64,000 nucleotides of DNA from Pollutimonas sp963706785 (lineage in GTDB: Bacteria > Pseudomonadota > Gammaproteobacteria > Burkholderiales > Burkholderiaceae_B): the NCBI GenBank assembly GCA_963706785.1, contig CAVPNJ010000004.1, positions 558,001-622,000 of the forward strand, read 5' to 3'. The translations under genes were made by a program, and so were the position numbers. Below the pieces are notes generated by a model. It saw only the letters and a list, made by a program, of their open reading frames with translations. It had not been told where the DNA came from and made no database searches. This document shows, in pieces, positions 52,226-60,838 of this stretch. Position 1 is the first letter of the stretch. Each line of letters starts with the position of its first letter.

Positions 52226-53140
52226 TTACACCGGCATGCCCGCAACTTGACGAATTTGAGTGCGCAGTGCCTGGAAGCACTCTTGCAGTTCAATGTGACT
52301 GGTCGAGCATACCCAGTCGGCCTTGGAATAGAAATCAGCACGGCTGGCAAGTATGCGCTTCAGGTCAGCCATGGCTTCGTTGTTGCCAGCCATGGGACGA
52401 AAGTCGCCCTGCGCCATGACGCGCTGCATATGCTCTTCAGGTGTAGCCTTGACCCAAACGGTGTAGCAGTGCGCCAGCATTAGGTTCATCGTAGCGGGCT
52501 CCGATACCAGTCCGCCCGGCGTAGCAAGCACCATTTGCGGATAGAGCTGCAAACTTTCCTCGAGGGCTCGTCTTTCGTAGCGCCGATAGGCCGTAGGCCC
52601 GTAGAGGCTATGGATTTCCAGAATGCCGCAACCGGCGACACGCTCGATTTCGGCGCTTAGCTCGACGAAGGGATAGCCGATATCGGCAGCCAGCAGCCGA
52701 CCCAAGGTGGATTTTCCCGCACCGCGTAAGCCGATTAGGGCAATTTGATGAAGCTTATTTCGCCCCGCGGTGGACACCGGATCCGCAAACAGCTGAACCA
52801 ATGCTTCGCGCGCCTGCTGGAGCTGTGGTTCAGAGCGATTTTCGAGAATTTCACGGATAAGCAACCATTCGGGGCTGGACGCGGTGATATCGCCGACCAA
52901 TTCTGCCATTGTGCAATTGAAAGCGTGCGCGATTTGCCTGAGGACGAGCACCGACACATTGCCGACCCCCAATTCGAGGTTCGCCAGATGCCTTTCTGAA
53001 ACGCGAGCAGATGCAGCCAGTTCCTTGCGGGTCATGCCGCGGATTGCGCGCATGCGCCTTACCCGTTCGCCCAGCGACGACAAATACGAGTCGACCCCTG
53101 CGCCTGAGTCCAGCAGCGCCACGGCGGCTTTACGATCCAT
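52226..53140 (-). CDS. boxR: Transcriptional regulator BoxR (XRE helix-turn-helix with shikimate-kinase-like domain)
   Basis: 304 residues from the ATG at 53140; the frame is open to an ATG at 53185, but that start overlaps a TATAAT box and an operator, so it would lie outside the transcript. The N-terminal XRE-type helix-turn-helix reads LGERVRRMRAIRGMTRKELA and SARVSERHLANLELGVGNVS. The C-terminal domain resembles shikimate kinase with the P loop ALIGLRGAGKSTLGRLLAAD. In known BoxR/BzdR regulators this domain binds benzoyl-CoA, which releases repression. It lies upstream of boxC on the same strand and divergent from the ligase genes. Confidence 0.93.
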   Translation of the reverse strand: MDRKAAVALLDSGAGVDSYLSSLGERVRRMRAIRGMTRKELAASARVSERHLANLELGVGNVSVLVLRQIAHAFNCTMAELVGDITASSPEWLLIREILENRSEPQLQQAREALVQLFADPVSTAGRNKLHQIALIGLRGAGKSTLGRLLAADIGYPFVELSAEIERVAGCGILEIHSLYGPTAYRRYERRALEESLQLYPQMVLATPGGLVSEPATMNLMLAHCYTVWVKATPEEHMQRVMAQGDFRPMAGNNEAMADLKRILASRADFYSKADWVCSTSHIELQECFQALRTQIRQVAGMPV

Positions 53141-53184
53141 CGTTTTCTTATTCACCCAGAAAAACCCTAAGCTTACGGTTGACA

Positions 53185-53198
53185 TGCATTATAGTGCT
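53185..53198. promoter_or_regulatory. Near-match BoxR operator overlapping a -10 box at boxR
   Basis: TGCATTATAGTGCT matches TGCA-N6-TGCA in seven of eight key bases. On the minus strand it contains a perfect -10 hexamer TATAAT (53188-53193). A transcript from this promoter would start about seven bases further, inside the longer reading frame, and so favours 53140 as the boxR start. Overlap of operator and -10 suggests autoregulation. Confidence 0.6.
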
Positions 53199-53245
53199 TG
53201 ACTTGACAGAATAAAAGCCCTAATTTGCAGGCTGTAGACCTTGAC

Positions 53246-53259
53246 TTGACACAGATCAA
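53246..53259. promoter_or_regulatory. FNR/ANR-like site upstream of the benzoate ligase operon
   Basis: TTGACACAGATCAA matches the FNR consensus TTGAT-N4-ATCAA at nine of ten positions and lies 46 bp upstream of the DUF4863 start. TTGACA inside it could also be a -35 element. It suggests oxygen-dependent control of the ligase and importer genes, which would be sensible for a pathway used at low oxygen. Confidence 0.45.
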
Positions 53260-53304
53260 GCAACACGACATCGGGCAAAGATATTGAATCGGCAAAGGAT
53301 GGCC

Positions 53305-53775
53305 ATGGGCAGCGTCGACGAATTTCAGCAGTTGATCAAAACGGTTACCGACGAGATCGGTAGCCATCCGCTCGACGCATCGTTACAAGCACACCTGCAA
53401 CAAGCATTTCCCTACAAGGGGGAAACCTGTCAAAGCATTTTTGCGGCCTGTAAAAGCGGTATCGCCGATGGCTGGATGTGCAAGTACGAGCACGGTGGCC
53501 TGCGTTACGGCCGAGTCATCAAACCACTTGAGTCGTTAAGCGGATACTCCGTCGATGTTGTAGACATGCATGACATCGCAGGCCCCGAGCACTGCCATCC
53601 AATGGGCGAGATCGACCTGATCATGCCACTGGACAGTACGGCGCAATTCGACGGACAAGCCTGCGGGTGGCTGGTTTATGGTCCCGATACTGTCCACAGC
53701 CCGACGGTGACCGGTGGGCGGGCCCTGGTACTGTATCTTCTCCCGCAAGGGCAGATCCGGTTCACCCAAAAATAA
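53305..53775 (+). CDS. DUF4863-family protein of the box cluster
   Basis: 156 residues from the ATG at 53305, with AAAGGA six bases upstream; TTG (53284) and ATG (53299) starts are possible. It has a small cupin-like fold around VVDMHDIAGPEHCHPMGEID (His residues likely metal-binding) and GWLVYGPDTVHSPTVTGGRA. The family DUF4863 is regularly found in benzoate and nitrobenzoate clusters; 4-hydroxylaminobenzoate lyase is the one characterised activity I recall. Its role here is unknown, and it may be an accessory or detoxifying enzyme. It is 51 bp upstream of the ligase gene. Confidence 0.78.
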   Translation: MGSVDEFQQLIKTVTDEIGSHPLDASLQAHLQQAFPYKGETCQSIFAACKSGIADGWMCKYEHGGLRYGRVIKPLESLSGYSVDVVDMHDIAGPEHCHPMGEIDLIMPLDSTAQFDGQACGWLVYGPDTVHSPTVTGGRALVLYLLPQGQIRFTQK

Positions 53776-53826
53776 TCGGCATAGCCACGATTCTGGTGTC
53801 ATAAATAATTATTCTGGAGACAACCC

Positions 53827-55377
53827 ATGGATGCCTGCCCATCCGAACTTAACTATGCTGCGCATCTTATACAACTGAACGCCATACGTCCTGACAAACC
53901 CGCCTACATTGACGACCACGACACCCTATCGTATGGCGAGCTCGCACACAAAATAACGCTGTTTGCAGGGCTGTTGCAAAATCTCGGCATACGCCGCGAA
54001 GAACGCATCCTGCTATTGATGCATGACACCATCGATTGGCCGGTAGTCTTTCTTGGCGCACTCTATGCCGGCGTCGTACCGGTGGCGGTCAATACGCTAC
54101 TGACCCCTGATGACTATGCCTATATTCTCAAGCATAGTCGCAGTCAGGCGGTATTCGTGTCGGGCACCCTGCTTCCAGCCATTCAACAAGCCTTGGACCA
54201 AGGGCCGCACGAGGTCAAGCAGATCGTTGTCTCGAACCCGGCCGATGCCACCTCCACTGCACTGCTTGAACTGAACCAGCTGATGTCCGCAGCAGATGAA
54301 TCGCCGGTTTGCACAACAATGTCCGACGAAATCGCCTTCTGGCTATATTCGTCGGGATCCACCGGCCAGCCCAAAGGTGTTGTGCACACCCATGCAAATC
54401 TTTGGTATACCGCTGAACTCTATGGCAAGCCAGTACTGGGAGTAGCCGAAGATGACACGGTATTTTCAGCGGCCAAACTATTCTTTGCGTACGGCTTGGG
54501 CAATGGGCTCACGTTTCCGCTGACAGTCGGCGCAACAACTGTTTTGATGGCTGAGCGCCCGACGCCCGAAGCCGTCTTCAAGCGCTTGACTCAACACCAG
54601 CCTACTATTTTTTGCGGCGTTCCAACCCTGTATGCCAGCATGCTTGCTTCGCCCATGCTGCCTGAAAAAAACCAGGTCGCCATACGTGTCTGTGCCTCGG
54701 CCGGAGAGGCACTACCCAAAGACCTCGGCAGCCGCTTTCGACATCACTTCGGCTGCGACATTCTGGACGGCATCGGTTCCACCGAAATGCTCCATATTTT
54801 TCTATCAAACCAACCAGGTCAAGTTCGCTATGGCACTACCGGCAAGCCAGTTCCGGGCTACGAGGTCGAACTTCGGGACGACCAAGGCCAGCCCGTCGCT
54901 GCCAACACCATAGGCGACCTATATATCAAAGGCCCCAGCGCAGCGCTGCTGTATTGGAATAACCGCCCCAAGTCGCTAGAGACCTTTCAGGGCCAATGGC
55001 TCAAGAGCGGTGATAAGTATATTTGCGATGCTGACGGCTATTACACATACGCCGGACGCAGTGACGACATGATCAAAGTCAGCGGCCAATACGTCTCGCC
55101 GGTTGAAGTCGAAAACACGCTAATCCAGCACGAGTCTGTGCTGGAAGCCGCCGTAATCGGAGTAGCCGACGATGAAGGCCTTACCAAGACCCTGGCTTAT
55201 GTTGTATTGCGAAACGGCGGGTTAGGCGACCCGCAAATTGCCCACGAATTACAAGCTTATGTTAAACAACACCTCGCGCCTTTCAAGTATCCTCGCACAA
55301 TCCATTTCATCGAGGATCTTCCTAAAACCGCAACAGGAAAAATCCAGCGCTTTCGATTGCGGCAATTAAACAAGTAG
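53827..55377 (+). CDS. bclA: Benzoate-CoA ligase
   Basis: A 516-residue ANL-superfamily ligase. The AMP-binding motif YSSGSTGQPKGVVHTHANLW, the A5 motif DGIGSTEMLHIFLSN, the A7-A8 region GEALP and YTYAGRSDDMIKVSGQYVSP, and the A10 Lys in LPKTATGKIQRFRLRQL are all present. AKLFFAYGLGNGLTFPL is typical of benzoate and 4-hydroxybenzoate ligases. It makes benzoyl-CoA from benzoate, CoA and ATP, the first step of the box pathway. The hydrolase gene follows after five bases. Confidence 0.94.
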   Translation: MDACPSELNYAAHLIQLNAIRPDKPAYIDDHDTLSYGELAHKITLFAGLLQNLGIRREERILLLMHDTIDWPVVFLGALYAGVVPVAVNTLLTPDDYAYILKHSRSQAVFVSGTLLPAIQQALDQGPHEVKQIVVSNPADATSTALLELNQLMSAADESPVCTTMSDEIAFWLYSSGSTGQPKGVVHTHANLWYTAELYGKPVLGVAEDDTVFSAAKLFFAYGLGNGLTFPLTVGATTVLMAERPTPEAVFKRLTQHQPTIFCGVPTLYASMLASPMLPEKNQVAIRVCASAGEALPKDLGSRFRHHFGCDILDGIGSTEMLHIFLSNQPGQVRYGTTGKPVPGYEVELRDDQGQPVAANTIGDLYIKGPSAALLYWNNRPKSLETFQGQWLKSGDKYICDADGYYTYAGRSDDMIKVSGQYVSPVEVENTLIQHESVLEAAVIGVADDEGLTKTLAYVVLRNGGLGDPQIAHELQAYVKQHLAPFKYPRTIHFIEDLPKTATGKIQRFRLRQLNK

Positions 55378-55382
55378 ACGCC

Positions 55383-56210
55383 ATGAGTCAGACCATCGCG
55401 AAATCACCTTCCCTGCTCGTGCCGGTCACAGGCATCGATGGGCGTGACATTACGATTGAATGCCAATGGATAGACCCTCATAAAACAGACAAAGAACTTA
55501 TAGTATTCCTGCATGAGGGCCTGGGATCCGTATCGATGTGGAAAGACTGGCCCACCCTGGCTTGTGCCGCCGCAGATTGCCGCGGCCTGGTCTTTTCACG
55601 CTATGGCTACGGGGAAAGCACGCCACGCCCTCACGAAGAAAAGTGGCCAGTAAGCTTCATGCACACCCAAGCCAGGCACGCGCTGCCTGCGCTATTCAAA
55701 GCCTTGCACCTTGAAGAAGAACGACCCGTTCTTTTCGGACATAGCGACGGCGGATCCATTGCCTTGCTTTATGCGGCGATGTATCCAGAAAGCGTCAAGG
55801 CAATCGCGGTGGCGGCCCCTCATATATTCGTCGAAGACATTACTGTTGCGAATATTGAAAATGCCCGGCTGGCCTATCTGAACACCGATTTGCCCCGCAA
55901 ACTGGGCCGTTATCACAACGATCCGGATTCCGCATTTTGGGGTTGGAACGACGTCTGGCTTGATCCGGATTTCCGGGCCTGGAATATTGAGCCTTTTCTG
56001 AAAGACGTCCATTGCCCAGTACTGGCGATACAGGGAGAGAACGACGAATATGGTTCGCTGGAGCAAATCTACGGTATCCAGCGCATTGCCACCCAAACTG
56101 AGCTTTGTATTATCCCGAATTGTGGCCATTCGCCGCATCGCGATCAGCCCGACATCGTTATCGACGCCCTAAGCAAGCTCATCGCCAAGCTGAAGCGTTC
56201 CAGGCCATGA
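55383..56210 (+). CDS. Alpha/beta-fold hydrolase of the benzoate cluster
   Basis: A 275-residue alpha/beta hydrolase. Oxyanion loop HEGLGSVSMWKDWP, nucleophile elbow FGHSDGGSIALLYAA (Ser of GHSDGG, about residue 122), Asp in LAIQGENDEYG and the final His in NCGHSPHRDQP are in normal order. Related proteins occur next to box and benzoate ligase genes and may hydrolyse thioesters or ring-cleavage lactones; no assignment is safe. Spacing (5 bp after bclA, 64 bp before the substrate-binding protein) supports one operon. Confidence 0.88.
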   Translation: MSQTIAKSPSLLVPVTGIDGRDITIECQWIDPHKTDKELIVFLHEGLGSVSMWKDWPTLACAAADCRGLVFSRYGYGESTPRPHEEKWPVSFMHTQARHALPALFKALHLEEERPVLFGHSDGGSIALLYAAMYPESVKAIAVAAPHIFVEDITVANIENARLAYLNTDLPRKLGRYHNDPDSAFWGWNDVWLDPDFRAWNIEPFLKDVHCPVLAIQGENDEYGSLEQIYGIQRIATQTELCIIPNCGHSPHRDQPDIVIDALSKLIAKLKRSRP

Positions 56211-56274
56211 CTTAACCTTACCCCGCGCAACGCGCACCATGCAGTGACTTTTATAAAAATCAAGGAGCAGACAT

Positions 56275-57432
56275 ATGAGACAAGTATTTACCGGCACGGC
56301 CATCGCAGCCGCGCTTGCGCTAGGGTCAGGCAATGCCGTTGCGGCCGTAAAAGTAGGCTTTATGCTGCCATACAGTGGCACGTATGCAGCCCTGGGACAA
56401 GCCATAGAGAACGGGTTCAAACTGTATGTGAAAGAACAAGGCGGCAAGCTTGCTGGCCAAGACCTGGAATACTTTCAGGTCGATGACGAATCGAACCCCT
56501 CTAAAGGTCCCGATAACGCCAATCGCCTTATCAAGCGCGACCAGGTCGACATACTGATAGGCACAGTGCACTCGGGCGTCGCCATGGCATTGGCCAAGGC
56601 AGCCAAAGACTCCGATACCACCCTGATCATTCCCAATGCCGGTGCCGATGCCATTACCGGGCCACTGTGCAGCAAGAATATCTTCCGTACTTCCTTTACC
56701 AATTGGCAGCCATCCTATGCCATGGGACCGGTCGCCTACGAGAAGGGACACAAGACCGCGGTAACCATCACGTGGAATTATGCTGCAGGCAAAGAGGCCA
56801 TTGCCGGTTTCAAAGAATCGTTCGAGAAGCAGGGCGGCAAAGTCATCAAAGAACTGACGCTTCCCTTCCCTAATGTCGAGTTCCAGCCTTTGCTGACCGA
56901 AGTCGCATCGCTGAAGCCCGATACGGTGTTCACTTTCTTTGCCGGCGGTGGCGCAGTCAAATTCGTGCAAGATTATGCGGCTGCCGGACTTGGAAAATCG
57001 GTGCCTTTGCTTAGCAGCGGCTTCATGACAGACGGAACATTGAAGGCGCAAGGCGAAGCGGCGCAAGGCTTATTTACTACGCTGCACTACGCCGATGGGC
57101 TGAATACCCCTCGAGACAACGCATTCCGCGAAAACTATTCCAAAAACTATCCCACCATGCAGCCCGATGTATATGCGGTGCAGGGCTACGATGCAGCGCA
57201 ACTGCTGGCCGCCGGACTGAAGGCTGTCAACGGCGATGTTTCCAAGAAGGACGCCATGCGCGGAGCCATGAGCAGCGCGACCATCGACAGCCCACGCGGC
57301 CCCTTCACCTTATCCAAGGCAGGCAACCCGATTCAGGACATCTACCTGCGGCAGGTAAAGGGTGATCAGAACGTCAGCCAGGGTGTCGCCATCAAGGCGC
57401 TCGCCGATCCGGCACGCGGCTGCCGCCTGTAA
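56275..57432 (+). CDS. ABC importer, periplasmic substrate-binding protein (probable benzoate/aromatic acid)
   Basis: 385 residues with a signal peptide (MRQVFTGTAIAAALALGSGN to about AVA). Leu/Ile/Val-type binding protein: VKVGFMLPYSGTYAALGQAI, NGFKLYVKEQGGKLAG, LIGTVHSGVAMALAKA and a C-terminal WQPSYAMGPVAYEKG region. Periplasmic binding proteins of this family serve amino acids and also aromatic acids. Co-location with the ligase and box regulator makes benzoate the most likely ligand. GGAGCA (56260-56265) is a good ribosome binding site. Confidence 0.88.
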   Translation: MRQVFTGTAIAAALALGSGNAVAAVKVGFMLPYSGTYAALGQAIENGFKLYVKEQGGKLAGQDLEYFQVDDESNPSKGPDNANRLIKRDQVDILIGTVHSGVAMALAKAAKDSDTTLIIPNAGADAITGPLCSKNIFRTSFTNWQPSYAMGPVAYEKGHKTAVTITWNYAAGKEAIAGFKESFEKQGGKVIKELTLPFPNVEFQPLLTEVASLKPDTVFTFFAGGGAVKFVQDYAAAGLGKSVPLLSSGFMTDGTLKAQGEAAQGLFTTLHYADGLNTPRDNAFRENYSKNYPTMQPDVYAVQGYDAAQLLAAGLKAVNGDVSKKDAMRGAMSSATIDSPRGPFTLSKAGNPIQDIYLRQVKGDQNVSQGVAIKALADPARGCRL

Positions 57433-57457
57433 TCATCGTCGTACCGAAGGAGCATTC

Positions 57458-58339
57458 GTGGACCCCGCCATCTTTTTGATTCAATGCCTGAATGCGGTGC
57501 AATATGGTCTGTTGCTGTTTTTGGTCGCTAGCGGCCTGACACTGATTTTCGGCATCATGGGTATCATTAATTTGGCTCATGGCAGTTTTTACATGATCGG
57601 GGCCTACATGGCCTTCGCCCTTGAACCGCTCGTAGCCCGGTATATCGGCGGAGGCTTTCTCGTCACCGTGTTTTTCTGCCTGCTCGCCGCCACTGTGCTG
57701 GGCTACTTTCTGGAATGGGCTTTTTTCAGTTTTCTATACCGCCGCGATCACCTGCAACAGGTACTCATGACTTACGGACTGATCCTGGTATTTGAAGAGC
57801 TGCGCAGTATCGCGGTGGGCAATGACGTTCACGGCGTTTCGGCGCCTGCCTGGCTTGCTGGCTCCATCGCCTTGGGCGACGTCATGACCTATCCGGTTTA
57901 TCGACTCTTTATATCTGCTGTCTGCCTGCTGGTCGCAGGGCTTCTATATTGGGTGCTAGGGCATACCCGCCTTGGCATGATGATACGAGCCGGCGCCAGC
58001 AATCGCGAGATGATCGCCTCATTGGGCGTAGATATCAATCGCTTGTACCGCGTTGTCTTCGCCATCGGGGTCGCCCTTGCGGCGCTGGCTGGAGCCATCG
58101 CCGCACCTGTATCGTCCGTTTATCCAGGCATGGGGAATAACGTACTTATTATCTGTTTTGTCGTCGTCGTCATCGGAGGAATCGGTTCCATAAAAGGTGC
58201 TTTCCTTGCCGCCATGCTGGTCGGTTTTGTCGATACCTTCGGCCAGGTTTTTTTCCCAGGTGTCGCGGGCGCTCTGATCTATGTCCTGATGGCTGCCATT
58301 CTTCTGCTCAAGCCCGAAGGGCTTTTCAAACAAGGCTGA
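57458..58339 (+). CDS. livH: ABC importer, inner-membrane permease 1 (LivH family)
   Basis: 293 residues from a GTG at 57458, with AAGGAG seven bases upstream; the frame is open upstream but that part overlaps the end of the binding-protein gene. About eight helices. The LivH pattern GLTLIFGIMGIINLAHGSFY and NREMIASLGVDINRLYRVVF (the EAA-like coupling loop) is clear, as is GGIGSIKGAFLAAMLVGFVD. With the LivM-like permease it forms the membrane channel for the binding protein at 56275. The symbol is by homology; the substrate is probably an aromatic acid. Confidence 0.9.
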   Translation: MDPAIFLIQCLNAVQYGLLLFLVASGLTLIFGIMGIINLAHGSFYMIGAYMAFALEPLVARYIGGGFLVTVFFCLLAATVLGYFLEWAFFSFLYRRDHLQQVLMTYGLILVFEELRSIAVGNDVHGVSAPAWLAGSIALGDVMTYPVYRLFISAVCLLVAGLLYWVLGHTRLGMMIRAGASNREMIASLGVDINRLYRVVFAIGVALAALAGAIAAPVSSVYPGMGNNVLIICFVVVVIGGIGSIKGAFLAAMLVGFVDTFGQVFFPGVAGALIYVLMAAILLLKPEGLFKQG

Positions 58340-58343
58340 TTCC

Positions 58344-59345
58344 ATGCAAGCGATGTTACGCGCCCTGTGCATAGCCGGAGTCTTGTCCGGCATGGCCGTG
58401 TTGCCATTGATGATTGGCGATTATTACGTCAGCCTGATCATCAAGATCATGATTTATTCCATCTTTGCGCTGAGTTTGCAATTGCTGGTTGGCGGTGCCG
58501 GGCTTGTAAGCCTGGGACACGCCGCCTTTTTTGGCATTGGCGCCTACACGACCACCCTCCTGTCGCCGGAATCCGGAGCAGGCAATTTGCTGGCATTAAT
58601 GGCCTGCGCAATGTTTAGTGCCATGGTGTACGCCCTAGTGACCGGGGCTCTTTCCTTAAGGGCCAAGGGTGTGTATTTCATTATGGTGACCCTGGCCTTT
58701 TCGCAGATGGCCTATTACGTCTTCCACGATACCGATGTGGGCGGCGGCAGCGACGGCATCTATCTGTATTTCCGTCCCGAGTTGCGCTTGGGCGACTGGC
58801 TACTTTTCTCTATCGACAGTCCACACCGGCTTTACCTGTTCACGCTCGCCTGCCTGGTGCTTACTTGGGCCTTTCTTGCAATGCTTATGCGCTCCCGTTT
58901 CGGCGCGGCACTCACGGGTATCAAAGCAAACGAATTACGTATGCGCGGCGCCGGCTTCTCGACCTTTAACTACAAACTGGTTGCTTACACGATAGGCGGC
59001 GCACTGGCTGGGATAAGCGGTCTGCTCTATGCGTCCAAAGATGGCTTTGTAAACCCCGAGCTCTTGTCATGGGAACAATCTGGCCTGGTATTGCTTATGG
59101 TGATCTTGGGAGGCAGCAGCCGACTTTGGGGCGCAGTGCTGGGCGCTGCGGGTCTGACGCTGTTGCAGGAAGCATTCCAGTCTCAAAATCTTTTCGGCGA
59201 CCTGGCCACGCACTGGCATCTTACGTTCGGCCTCAGCATCATGGCACTCGTAGCCATCATGCCGAATGGCCTTATCGGCATCGCGGCGCAATGGCGCAAT
59301 CGGCGCTCAGCTATACCCGCAGCCCCCGCAGCGTCACAAGGATGA
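58344..59345 (+). CDS. livM: ABC importer, inner-membrane permease 2 (LivM family)
   Basis: A 333-residue permease with about nine helices. Conserved LivM features are LVGGAGLVSLGHAAFFGIGA, RFGAALTGIKANELRMRGAG (coupling loop) and ILGGSSRLWGAVLGAAGLTL. It starts four bases after livH and ends three bases before the first ATPase gene. The tail (QWRNRRSAIPAAPAASQG) is cytoplasmic and low-complexity. Confidence 0.9.
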   Translation: MQAMLRALCIAGVLSGMAVLPLMIGDYYVSLIIKIMIYSIFALSLQLLVGGAGLVSLGHAAFFGIGAYTTTLLSPESGAGNLLALMACAMFSAMVYALVTGALSLRAKGVYFIMVTLAFSQMAYYVFHDTDVGGGSDGIYLYFRPELRLGDWLLFSIDSPHRLYLFTLACLVLTWAFLAMLMRSRFGAALTGIKANELRMRGAGFSTFNYKLVAYTIGGALAGISGLLYASKDGFVNPELLSWEQSGLVLLMVILGGSSRLWGAVLGAAGLTLLQEAFQSQNLFGDLATHWHLTFGLSIMALVAIMPNGLIGIAAQWRNRRSAIPAAPAASQG

Positions 59346-59348
59346 CAC

Positions 59349-60098
59349 ATGACCGACATTTTATTATCGGCAAAAAATATCACCCGGCGCTTTCGAGGGC
59401 TCACCGCCATCGATCGAGTGTCCCTCTCGCTTGCACGGAGAGCCTTGCACGCAGTCATAGGTACTAACGGCGCAGGGAAATCCACCTTGGTCAGTGTGCT
59501 TGCCGGCGAACTGGCGCCCGACGAGGGAAATATATTTCTTCAGCATCAAGAGGTAACCTCCTGGTCGCAGCCGCGCCGCGCAAGGGCCGGGCTGGGTCGT
59601 AGTTACCAGCGGACCACGATTTTCCCCAACCTTTCCGTACACGAAAACTGCCGGCTCGCAGCCCAGGCTAATCTGCAGAAATTCTGGAATTGGGCAAGTC
59701 CCGCAAAGAATTGCCGCTTTAGCATCGAGGCAGCAGATGATGCGATATCGCTGGCCGGCCTAGAGGCCGATGCTCGTCAAATAGCTGGACTGCTATCTCA
59801 CGGGAGGAAACGTCAGCTGGAAATTGCCATGAGCCTGGCGACAAAACCCAGCGTGCTGTTGCTGGACGAACCCTTGGCAGGCATGGGGTCAGAAGAAACG
59901 GAAAGAATGCTTGATTTGCTGGCCTCGCTAAAGACCGAGCACGCCATTTTGCTCGTTGAACACGACATGGACGCCGTATTCAAGGTGGCCGACGAAATCA
60001 CGGTAATGGTCAATGGACAAGTGATCGCCCATGGCGATCCCAAGGCCATACGCAGCAATATCGACGTACAGACTGCCTACCTGGGAGACAGCGAATGA
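59349..60098 (+). CDS. livG: ABC importer, ATP-binding subunit 1 (LivG family)
   Basis: A 249-residue ABC ATPase. Walker A is GTNGAGKSTLVSVLAG, followed by a longer insertion (HQEVTSWSQPRRARAGLGRS) typical of LivG. The signature is degenerate, LLSHGRKRQLEIAM (LSHGR in place of LSGGQ), which is common for LivG-type proteins, and Walker B is VLLLDEPLAGMG. Its stop overlaps the start of the next gene (ATGA), so they are coupled. Confidence 0.9.
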   Translation: MTDILLSAKNITRRFRGLTAIDRVSLSLARRALHAVIGTNGAGKSTLVSVLAGELAPDEGNIFLQHQEVTSWSQPRRARAGLGRSYQRTTIFPNLSVHENCRLAAQANLQKFWNWASPAKNCRFSIEAADDAISLAGLEADARQIAGLLSHGRKRQLEIAMSLATKPSVLLLDEPLAGMGSEETERMLDLLASLKTEHAILLVEHDMDAVFKVADEITVMVNGQVIAHGDPKAIRSNIDVQTAYLGDSE

Positions 60099-60805
60099 CT
60101 CCCCTGATACAGGCACAGTCAGTGCATGCGCATTACGGCGCGAGCCACATACTGCACGGGGTCAGCCTGGATATCGGCCGGGGCGAATCCGTAGGCCTGT
60201 TGGGGCGTAACGGCATGGGCAAAAGCACTTTTATACGCACCATCCTTGGCCACGTGGCGACAAGCAGCGGCACTATCAGTATCCGCGGTAAAAATTGCAA
60301 GCAAGCCGAGCCCTACCAAGTGGCGCGTCTGGGAATTGCCTACGTTCCGGAAGGCCGAGGCATTTTTCCCAATCTCAGCGTACGCGAGAACCTCCAAGTA
60401 GCTGCCCGCCCGGGTTTCGATGGCCGCAAAGAATGGTCTTATGAGCGCATATTGCATACCTTCCCGCGCCTATCTGAACGCCTGGATCATGGCGGCCAGC
60501 AGCTTTCCGGCGGCGAACAGCAAATGCTTGCCATCGGACGCGCGCTGATGACCAACCCCGATGTGTTGATTCTTGACGAAGCAACCGAAGGCTTGGCCCC
60601 GCTGATCGTTGCCGAAATCTGGCGAATCATTGCCGACGTGCGCGGCGCCGGCATGTCGACCCTGATCGTCGATCGCAACTATCGCAAAGTGCTGGCTCAC
60701 ACCGACCGCTGCGTAATACTCGAAAAGGGTAACCTGGTCGTCAGTGAGCGCAGCGAGATCCTGGCGGGCCAGCCCGAGGTCCTGATGCGTTATCTGGGAG
60801 TCTGA
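60095..60805 (+). CDS. livF: ABC importer, ATP-binding subunit 2 (LivF family)
   Basis: A 236-residue ABC ATPase: Walker A GRNGMGKSTFIRTILG, Q-loop region GIAYVPEGRGIFPNLSVREN, signature QLSGGEQQMLAIGRALM, Walker B VLILDEATEGLAPL. PEGRGIFPNLSVRENL is the LivF fingerprint. The switch His is replaced: TLIVDRNYRKVL has Asp-Arg where VEQN is usual, an unusual detail. It is the last gene of the benzoate uptake operon. Confidence 0.9.
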   Translation: MTPLIQAQSVHAHYGASHILHGVSLDIGRGESVGLLGRNGMGKSTFIRTILGHVATSSGTISIRGKNCKQAEPYQVARLGIAYVPEGRGIFPNLSVRENLQVAARPGFDGRKEWSYERILHTFPRLSERLDHGGQQLSGGEQQMLAIGRALMTNPDVLILDEATEGLAPLIVAEIWRIIADVRGAGMSTLIVDRNYRKVLAHTDRCVILEKGNLVVSERSEILAGQPEVLMRYLGV

Positions 60806-60812
60806 ACGCTTG

Positions 60813-60838
60813 GCAGCGGCTTAGCTGAAGGCCGCTGC
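60813..60838. terminator. Hairpin between convergent livF and tsaC
   Basis: GCAGCGGC (60813-60820) pairs with GCCGCTGC (60831-60838) around a ten-base loop, in the 15-bp space between two convergent genes and reaching into the last codons of tsaC. No long U run follows, so termination strength is uncertain. Confidence 0.5.

Noticed and set aside
53141..53185. Longer boxR start at 53185
   Set aside because: The start overlaps an operator and the -10 box on the same strand, so a transcript from that promoter would begin inside this extension.
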